From Norana najaformis (Eukaryota; Annelida; Clitellata; Crassiclitellata; Hormogastridae): a stretch of DNA of 64,000 bases. The notes below the pieces were generated by a model that searched no databases, had not been told where the DNA came from, and saw only the letters and a program-made list of their open reading frames with translations. The position numbers and the translations under genes were made by a program. The DNA lies in assembly GCA_964023275.1 (NCBI GenBank), contig OZ029920.1, positions 1,954,572 through 2,018,571 on the forward strand, in the 5' to 3' direction. Positions 56,301 to 64,000 of this stretch are shown here, one piece after another; the first letter of the stretch is position 1, and each line of letters begins with the position of its first letter.

Positions 56301-57451
56301 TTATCATAATATTCTATGCTCTATTAACTCATTCATTCATTCATTCAGAGCATTTATATAGCTACTGTCTTTAAGATGACAGACTGACATTAAGTCACAC
56401 GGCCAAACCTGTCTTTGCAAGATGTCTTCTGAATGCACCCGATCAGTATAACTGTTTCTGCTCAGTACCTCTCTTCAGAGCGCCGGTCGAAGTCATTAAC
56501 TGCAAGCCCTGCAATTATGTCATCTTTTAAATTAGACAATCCGTTTAATTAGTTAATCCTCTTGGCTATTTAATCTTAATAATTGGATAATCGAGCGAAT
56601 GGCCTTCTGTCCAACTGTCAACAGACGCCATTTCTACATCGTCAGTGAACTGAATGAAAAAGTCCTCGACCTTCAGGCGGCCAGTGAGCTATCAGACACG
56701 AAGATCGTCATGTGGTCGAAGGTTGATCCACCGAAGAAGAACCAGATGTGGTTCCTGGACGCAAAGGGCTTCATACGCTCCGCCCTCAACAACTTCGTCT
56801 TCCAAAACTCAGGTCACTTCAGTGTCCGTTCTCTACTGTCTCGTGACTCTCGTAACCCTAATCCTTTTCTCATTTTGAATTGTTAGTCTGATCACGTTCT
56901 GTAAAGTCTTTTGACTTCTATAGCACCAACTGAAGTGCATGGATTAATTTAGTTTTTTTCTCTCGCTAAAGTCATTAAATCGACAGGTGAAATGTAGAAA
57001 GACAAAATGAGCGGAACAGAGACAGGCAGGCAGAAAGAGAGACACAGACAGTCCATAGCATCATCAACAGGTGACGATCCGACGATTGATGAGGATGAGT
57101 ATGACGGTGGTAGTGGTGATGTCTTTCTTTTCTTTCTTTCTGTTCGTCCGTCCATCTCTGTCTGTCTGTCCATCTGTCTGTCTGTCCATCTGTCTGTCCG
57201 TCCTTCCGTCTGTCGGGTGTTTATCGGATCTTGTGTCTGTCTGTGATGTAGAGTTGGGTGATAAGCTGACGACGAAGCCGTTTTCGGATGACCCGAGAGG
57301 TCACTGGGCAATCGTCGACGGCAAGAAGATCGTGAACGGCCTCGGCGAATGCCTGGACATCAAGAAAGACGACAAGGAAGACGGTGCCTTTCTCATCTCA
57401 TATAAATACAAAGGATCCGCCAACCAGCATTGGCACATCCAATACGTCTAA
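52408..57451 (+). CDS. Double beta-trefoil (ricin-B/QxW) lectin-like protein, gene 2
   Basis: Coding exons: 52408-52416, 52804-52984, 55149-55262, 55740-55863, 56625-56812, 57252-57451; 271 residues. A non-coding exon (to 51250) and a 5' UTR piece from 52386 precede the M-S-G start. Every intron matches gene 1 (33173-41130) in position and phase, and exons 3, 4 and 6 have identical lengths. The extra residues come mainly from a longer exon 5 end (GGYTGIHQAPSEP), which lengthens the linker between the two trefoils. QxW motifs occur as DNQLW, NQQW, DNQLW, KNQMW, degenerate GHW and ANQHW. No signal peptide is seen, so it is probably cytosolic; ligand unknown. The closest relative in the window is gene 1, so this is a local tandem duplication about 19 kb apart. 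Confidence 0.88.
53055..53330. repeat. (ACAG)n and (TGTC)n microsatellites in lectin 2 intron 2
   Basis: ACAGACAGACAG runs at 53060-53125, and TCTGTCTGTCTG at about 53288-53320 in the complementary sense. They could pair as an imperfect hairpin. Confidence 0.8.
53421..53612 (-). mobile_element. tRNA-derived SINE
   Basis: Read on the minus strand from 53612: GCACGGTGGGTGGCATACTG with an A box (TGGCATACTGGGTAGAGCGC), then a B box GGGTTCGAGCC about 35 bases later, a body (GAGACGGTGACTG, GCAAGTCCTTCATTCACAAT), and a 3' tail with TTAATAAATGCAG. 8625-8785 is an older copy of the same family. Confidence 0.7.
54885..55065 (+). repeat. (CTTT/CCTT)n microsatellite in lectin 2 intron 2
   Basis: Long pyrimidine-rich tract of CTTT and CCTT units. 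It gives Phe/Ser/Leu-rich frames that are not coding. Confidence 0.9.
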
Positions 57452-58442
57452 CACCCGAATGACCACAGTCTTCATCGGGTCGACCATGCACCGCTGCAAG
57501 ACTCTGTGCGGGAGCCTTAGACGGAGGGGCGTTGGTCGGCGGTGGCTGTCTGCAATCATCATCACCTAGTTCCTCTGGATGTTGTCGCTGGTTACATATT
57601 AACATTCAGCTTTAGAGCTTTAGCTATCCACATATTATCAGTAGTTGTCAACAGATGGAACCCACCGCGCATCAAGACAGAGTAATTGCTTCGACAACAT
57701 TTAGTCGCTTAAGAGGCAAATTCTTTGATTCTAAGAATTATTACGGATCGAATATTCTCGTTCATTTGGAAAACCATCTGGGATTCAGCTGAAACGACCA
57801 CGTCAGCCTAAATAGTCCATCCCCCCTGCGGCTTCTTGTTCTTCTGATGCTACTGCTGCTGCTGCTGCTGCTATTTGCGCTGTTTAGCTTGGGTTTTTAG
57901 TAGCCGGATAAACGTTAAAGTCATTCGTTCTAATGGTTTTTATTGAACTAAATACAAGAAAAATCATCTCTGAGTATCTATTCTACTACTATACAGTTTA
58001 AATTGGACTAATTACCTTACGAATTAGCTTACAAATTAGCTTAAGAATGATTCAGTTTGTATCTAATCCCAGCCTCAAACTCAGGCGTCATAACTCGCAA
58101 ACATGCAGTTCGGAGAAACTGACTCCAGAAATTCAGTTAAGATAAAATGTAAAAATGCAAACGGTTTCAACTAAAATTGTCACAGACAGCGAACGACACA
58201 GACAACGTTTTTTTTTCTTTTTTGCCGTGATAGTCGATGACTTCCGGTTTCATCCCAATCAAAAACGAGGTCCTACCCAAAATGCTCGTTTTTATGCATG
58301 CAGTAAGGTGATTGGCTGATTTCTCATTCAGCTGCTGATTTGTCGGTTTCTTATGCAGCAAAGCTTTAAGTTGCTGACTGGTTGATTTCATTCGTAAATA
58401 GGCTGCCTATTGGCTGAGGGTTTATGAAGCCACGCCTTGCAG
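57452..58442. other. Space between lectin gene 2 and the GPCR gene (convergent 3' ends)
   Basis: Contains a (TGC)n run near 57852. GTTCAATAAAA on the minus strand near 57942 could end the GPCR transcript. No exon was seen. Confidence 0.45.
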
Positions 58443-59567
58443 TTATGGCTGATTCAGAACATTCATATCTTGAACTTGATTGGGCGAGGTCTTTCGGTAC
58501 AACCACGCCTTAAGGTTTTGATTGACAGCCCTATGCTTGACGGCATAGATGAAGGGATTGAGGCAGACGTTGAGAAAGATGAGGAAAACCGTGACGTAGT
58601 TAAAGGCTTTGTTTTCCGCGTAGGTATACTTGGTGACGTAGAGAAAGATCCAGACTTGGTTGGGAAACCAGGTAAAAGCGAAGACGACTGAGATGACAAT
58701 CATTGTCGTGATGACGTTCATCTGTCTTTGCTGCGTCATCATCTGGATCTGATTGGCCGGGTGGTGACTGGAGGCGGGGCCTAGGCCGTCAGCCAAGGCT
58801 CGCGACCTCTTTCGAACGAAGTAGAGGATACATCCGTAGCAATAGACGAAGAAGCAAAGAGGAAGGAAGAACTGGTAGCAGTTAACGAACAGGATGTAGG
58901 ACTGCTGGAATTTCAAGGACGGCCAGAAGTAGAAGTAGAAGCACTGACCGTCAATGATCCGCGACGTGGATGGAGTCAGACTGTCTAGCAGAATTCCATC
59001 GATCCAGGTGAAGGCGATTCCGACGTAGAACATCCAGCGCTTGATGTACATGGAGTGGAAGATGTGGTGGACAATCTTCAGGTATCTTTCGATGGCGATC
59101 AGTACGAGGTTGGCGACGGACCCTGCCTGCAGGATGAAGATGAGTAGATCGCTGATGAAGACGACGCAAATAGCGAAGCCAGATCCGCCTTCAAAGTAGA
59201 GCGACTCGGTAGTGAACTTGACGATGTAGGTGACAACGAGGAAAATGGAGGATGCAGAATCGATGAGGATCTGGTTGATGATGAAGAGGTTGATCTTGTG
59301 CCGGCGCAGCTGTGGCATCAGAAGGACTCGAAGGACGAGGCCGTTGAGCACAGCTCCGATTATTCCAATGGCAATGACGAATCCGATGAAGATATGCGTC
59401 AAGCGATTGCCTCGATTGATGACGACACCACTGGAAGGACGCGAGGAGGATGAAGAGGAGGAGAAGGAGGAGTTGGATTCCGAGGAGGATTCAGTGGAGG
59501 AGGAGGAGTCGTTCCAGGGCATCATCGACTCATTTGCTGTTGTGAAGAAGGAGAGTTCGGCTGACAT
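58443..59567 (-). CDS. Rhodopsin-like (class A) G protein-coupled receptor, orphan
   Basis: 374 residues in one exon, seven hydrophobic helices in the plasma membrane. The extracellular N-terminus (1-54) is Ser-rich with N-glycosylation sites at N12, N19 and N32. Class A landmarks: LNGLV (N75, helix 1), D103 (helix 2), C134 and C209 as the likely disulfide pair, ERY (160-162) in place of DRY at the end of helix 3, W188 (helix 4), P236 (helix 5), TWFP (299-302) in place of CWxP in helix 6, and NPFIY (337-341) in helix 7. The third intracellular loop (251-285) is polar, and the C-tail is short. It signals through heterotrimeric G proteins by family. It looks like the large lineage-expanded peptide/amine-like orphan receptors of invertebrates; no ligand is predicted. 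ATG at 59567 is three bases after a possible splice acceptor (TCATTAG), so a 5' UTR intron is possible. Confidence 0.92.
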   Translation of the reverse strand: MSAELSFFTTANESMMPWNDSSSSTESSSESNSSFSSSSSSSRPSSGVVINRGNRLTHIFIGFVIAIGIIGAVLNGLVLRVLLMPQLRRHKINLFIINQILIDSASSIFLVVTYIVKFTTESLYFEGGSGFAICVVFISDLLIFILQAGSVANLVLIAIERYLKIVHHIFHSMYIKRWMFYVGIAFTWIDGILLDSLTPSTSRIIDGQCFYFYFWPSLKFQQSYILFVNCYQFFLPLCFFVYCYGCILYFVRKRSRALADGLGPASSHHPANQIQMMTQQRQMNVITTMIVISVVFAFTWFPNQVWIFLYVTKYTYAENKAFNYVTVFLIFLNVCLNPFIYAVKHRAVNQNLKAWLYRKTSPNQVQDMNVLNQP

Positions 59568-60254
59568 CGTCTAATGAGTCAACAGATCAAGTTTCACATT
59601 CAATGCAGCAGAAAAGTCACAGCAGAACAAATCATTCAGAAGATCTACAACTGACCGGCGTTCGATTCTGCGCCGTCTTCCCTAGAGCCGCCGCCTCTGG
59701 TCAGACGTTTTGCATGCGAGGTCTTTCATATGCGGCTTCTTCTTCTCCTATAGAAGGTCTTTTTCTTTATGGGGTCTTTTTGTACGAAGTGGAATCTCGA
59801 AGTCCAGGGCTTCATTTCCATCAGGGTTCTCTGTGCATCTGTTGAGGAGACAAAGTGGAAGAAGCAGAAACTGCGAACTGAATCTTTATTTGAGATGGTC
59901 GCTGCTAAATATAGTGATTTCAACCAAGTCTTCAGCGCAACTCTCGTCTGTTGCCAGTTACAGTGGGCGCTACATAAATCTAAAGAAATCAGATATTTAG
60001 ACGTGGAATAGGAATTCGAACAATTCGCTGCTGATTGGAAGAATAAACAGATTAAGAAACATCAGATGTCGATAGGAACTCTCGGCTGAGGAACTTCTTT
60101 ACCCAAAGCAAGTCATAAAACTTTAGTCTCCTCTCTGATGTATGTGTTTGTGCGTAGAGCTGAGTCTGGGAGCGCAGATGGTTTATCAATCAAAATTCTA
60201 ATTATGATTCTGTTTCTACCGATAACTGAATTAATAGACTGAGTAATTAATTTC

Positions 60255-60400
60255 GGTTACCTGAGGAATCGTGAGAGCGAAGATAAGAAGATGTTGATCA
60301 GATGGCAAACTCAGCAGCCGCAGCCAACGACACAGGATGATGATGATGCAACTGATCTTCTGTCAACTTCCTTCCAAATCTCGTTCACTTATACGCCGGC
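60255..60400 (-). promoter_or_regulatory. Candidate GPCR promoter and non-coding first exon
   Basis: On the minus strand GTATAAG (60394-60388) could be a TATA box. About 125 bases downstream CCTCAG|GTAACC (60261/60260) is a good splice donor that could join to the acceptor TCATTAG at 59571, just before the GPCR start codon. Inference from motifs only. Confidence 0.3.
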
Positions 60401-61651
60401 TGAATTCGGCGTCGCTCTAATGAGCGCCATGGTAACAGCAGCAGCAGCCGAATGAGTGACGATGGTTGCATCTTTCGTCGCCGACTGTCACCAGTGAATA
60501 GACACCTATACAGGAATCAGTTTTCTCCCAAAGGCATTCCCTCAATTTCCGTCATCTACACGGAATTCAGTCCCACCCGACGAAGCCTTTTCTTGCAGAT
60601 AGGCATCGATATGTCGGTCTCTAGGCATTTCTCTATACAGTCCATGAGCAGAGTTACATTAGGCGTATCTCTAGCCCTACATGGGCCTATTATCTAGGCC
60701 TTGGCCTAGGCCTAATGTAATATATATGACTTAATACAGAACGCCATAAGTTTTATTGAATGGCGAATGGCGAACTACAGTCGCTGACGAAGACCGAGAG
60801 TCTTCTTATATACGAAGTCTGAACAACGTTTGGTTGCCATGACAGCCAGATGGCGGCTCTCCAATGCCTAGTAGAGGAACTGGCAGAAAGAAACAGAGAT
60901 AGACAGACGAAGAGACAGATAGAGACAGAGACAGATAGAGACAGAGACAGACAGAAAGACTGAGACGTGCAGAGACGCAAAATAGGAGACTTCATGCAAG
61001 AAATCGATTACACGTTACTTCCTTCTTTAACGCAGTTAATTGTTTTCTTTCTCTGCTGTTTGGTCGCTGGTAGCACTTCTGTGAGTCGGTGTCTCGAAGG
61101 AGCACAGTGGATGCATGGAGCACAAATGATGGCGCGTCTTTTGTTTACAGAAAAGGGGGAAGAAGAAGAAATTTGTGTACCAGGTCTATATACATAAATA
61201 TGTATATGTATTAGAAGACAACTTCTATAGAAAGACAACTGGTAATGGATAAGAACCTCTTGGCGACGATATACAATAGGTGCATTATTGTGAATTCATG
61301 TTTATCTACACATAGATGCCTTCATAATAGACAAGTATATGATGTCGATCAGTCCTTAATGCACACCTCTTATATCTGCTAATAGCCAAGATTAGAGCTC
61401 ATTCTAGAAATGTTCAAATGGCGCTAAACAAATTCTACTCTCGGTAGCTATATAGTCATTGTTCAGCGTCATCGATGCTTTTGTTCTCTAAGGTCTATTG
61501 TTGGCGCTTTGGAGGGTCGCGATCTCTGCGTCGTCGTCACTTCATTTGCTTCGTCTCTCGAGGGACAACGACGACTATTGCTGCGCTTTAGATGTATTAA
61601 TTATTAGAAGCAAGAGAGGGGCTTGAAGAGGGTTAGCACATGCTCTATCGC

Positions 61652-61686
<35 letters not shown>

Positions 61687-64000
61687 GCCTCTTTCTCCAG
61701 CGTAGGTGAGATTCCCCATATACTCGACGAGAACCTTTATTCTAATGTGTTAGCGTAACGTAGAGCTACAAAGACATCCACGGCTATTGTGACCTACATG
61801 TACTCGTTCATAAAGGAAACAATATCACGGGAGTCGAATCGGATCTCTGGCTCCATTAGCAACTCTTCTGTCTGTCTGTCTGTCTGGGCCTTTTGAGAAT
61901 ATAAGTAATTCTTAAGCATCATATATTCATACGATGTACGCATTTATAGGTTACTGCTATTAAAACTTCGAAACCTTTGAGTCATGATACCACGATAGAC
62001 GACGAAGATTTCTCGGTGGTGCATTCGAGGCATTCAGTGATGAACATATATTCTGCACATTTCCTGTGTAAATTAAGAAACGCAGAAAGCGAAGAGTTTA
62101 CTGTTGAGAGACTGGATGTCTTCGTTCAGTGAAGCCTCGTATTTCAAGACATGGAGACAAAGACTCGAACATTAGTCCAACTGACTGACAGCCGGGTTCT
62201 GTCGACCCACAAGACCTTCTCCCGCCCCCATTGAGTCGCTTTTGGCCCAACCTGCGACCAACAAACGAAGCTGTCAGGGAATAGAATGCCAGCGATGCAT
62301 CTGACGCAGATGTAGCATTCAACCATTTACGAATAACTGCTATGTCTACACAAGCGCCAATGGTTATGCTGCCTTGTTGTAGGGTGAAAGGCTTTTACCT
62401 TGACCTGAACTTGACCCTTGGGTCAATTGGGAAGAAAGCACTAGGCAAGAGCGTGGAAAGTGGATCGATGCAGCTGCTTGAAAGATAATAAGGTCTTTTA
62501 AATCTCTTTCCGCAGGTTGTTAATGAAGAAACTATAGGAAGACCGACGTCGGTGTATACGTGAGCAGCTAGGCGAATGGCCAATGGCAATCGATGCTATC
62601 TGCCTGGCTGCTAAGCGGTTCTTAAAATCGGCTGCCAACACAGCCACAACGCTTAGAAACCATGGATAGGCCTACACAATCTTTTAAACGCCTTTCTGAT
62701 GTCTCTCAATTGGTCGTCCAACGATAACATTCATCTCTTTCTCTTTTTTGCTCAGAGGAAACAAAGTCGACTGAAATGACGTGATTAACCATACCTCGAC
62801 TGAATTTACGTGGTTAACCATACCTCAATATCACGTGTAACCCTCTGGTTATTTCTCGAAAAGTGGTTTAGCCGAATTCACTCTGAGCTGTGGTTTTACG
62901 CAAATATTAGGCTACGATGGAATTTTATCTGTTGGAAATTCCAGAAGACCAACGCAATCAGTTACTAAGGCAGAACTTTTCCAACCGACCAACTAGGAGT
63001 TGAATTAGGCCTATTTATCCACATTTACGTCTCTACTAAGCCACTTACACCACAGCCCATAAAATATTCAATTGGACAAATCAATTGCAGATAAACGAGT
63101 CTTCAGTTGGCAAGAAACGGAATAGATCATGAAACCAAATTCGACTGATTTAATTGCAATGATTATGTTCATTAACTGGCGCTCTGTGTAAACACAATCC
63201 GTGCAACAGAATCAAAAGTAAGTTTATTTCTCGTCCAATATTCCCAGACGAATCAGTCGACTATCTTACTCACTGATTCGATTCGCCATCACATCACGAC
63301 GTGTGATATAACGAGACCATTTTGAATCCCTTGACAGACTAGACGGACGGACGGACGAACGGACGGACAGCGTGTGTGTTTGCTTCGAAGGACTGGTATA
63401 CAGATGGCAAATTGTATCGTGTGATTAACAAGTAGTCCAATCGGTCGTTCTTAACTGACTGCAATCTTACTATTCTCGAATTATCAGGAAGGTTTTCAGA
63501 AAATCACTTTAAATTTATTCAAAGTTAGAAAAGTGGAAAGTTGATGACTGATTTCAGCTTTCTTTTTCGGCGAATCCAAAAGTAAAACTACTAAGTCTAT
63601 TTCTGTTCCACGGTTAATAGACCTACGAGGTTCAATCATCCAGTGTTTTATATAGCGCTATAATATTGTTAGTTATTGGACACTTACTTTTAGGTCCTGT
63701 TTATACCTCACAAAAGCGCTTCCTATTAAGCCTAAACGAAGCCAAAGTCATTAAGAACAAGAAGTTCATCAGTAAGCAAACGGTGCTCAGATGACTACAT
63801 AATTCAAAAGTGGCTCCTCATGCAAATATCGAAGCCCAACCGATGAATTCCCATCCAGACTTGACAGTTGACACCGCGTTCAAAGACCCAGGGTCAGAAG
63901 AAATCCGCAGCACACGGTGACCTCACCATCCAGCAGGTCCTCGCAGAAGGGAGAGAAGAGAAAACACAGCATTCCGGTCTCTTTCGAGCCACCAGGTCTG
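60401..64000. other. Right-hand intergenic DNA
   Basis: No exon with convincing splice sites or family resemblance was found on either strand. Simple repeats include (AGAC)n/(AGAG)n at 60890-60960 and (CTGT)n at about 61652-61686. A TATAGCGCTATAATA repeat scrap occurs near 63651. Confidence 0.5.

Noticed and set aside
33173..57451. Ricin-like toxin genes
   Set aside because: Only the beta-trefoil QxW fold is shared; there is no N-glycosidase chain or secretion signal.

Overview
The window is animal (metazoan) nuclear DNA. Genes are split by many GT-AG introns, the intergenic DNA is AT-leaning and full of degraded LINE tails, SINEs and microsatellites, and the genes recognised are metazoan: DNMT2, a MYST acetyltransferase with winged-helix and PHD modules, and a class A GPCR. 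Repeat content and intron size suggest an invertebrate, probably marine, but no species can be named from sequence alone. Exons below were joined by hand from splice sites and reading phase; every join given for the four multi-exon genes keeps the frame.

Layout. 379-1292 (-): the first two exons of a gene that runs off the left edge, with a zinc-binding-like N-terminus; not firmly identified. 4217-10204 (+): a complete nine-exon DNMT2/TRDMT1 tRNA methyltransferase gene. 12886-24859 (+): a complete 18-exon MYST-family histone acetyltransferase of 1249 residues. It combines the winged helices and double PHD finger of KAT6 with a MYT1-type C2HC finger otherwise typical of KAT7. 27169-29519 and 33881-36487: two CACTA-like DNA transposons with CACTGG terminal inverted repeats and 3-bp target duplications. 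Each carries one intronless gene for a ~566-residue protein with a plausible DDE triad; the first copy is frameshifted. 32.4-41.1 kb and 51.1-57.5 kb (+): two tandem paralogous genes for cytosolic double beta-trefoil (ricin-B/QxW) lectin-like proteins, with the same intron positions and phases and a recognisable duplicated promoter and first exon. 42040-49761 (-): a young Ty3/Gypsy-type LTR retrotransposon between the lectin genes, with 1.7-kb LTRs, PBS, PPT and a 5-bp target duplication, but most of pol deleted. 58443-59567 (-): an intronless rhodopsin-like GPCR. The last 4.4 kb has no clear gene.

Strongest candidates for something new. (1) The LTR element's gag start codon and first 188 codons lie inside the LTR, in what the polyadenylation signal suggests is U5, and the frame reads straight through the primer-binding site. 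(2) The same element carries an unassigned 332-residue ORF with three hydrophobic segments. (3) The CACTA-like family has an unusual short zinc-finger transposase. (4) The MYST protein combines KAT6 and KAT7 modules and has repeated PIP-like motifs in its tail. (5) A perfect 144-bp palindrome sits at 30899-31042.

The host genes do not form a pathway. DNMT2 and the acetyltransferase lie in the same orientation about 2.7 kb apart. The lectin pair arose by local duplication, and later transposon insertions enlarged its intron 1 (CACTA copy 2) and the space between the copies (LTR element).
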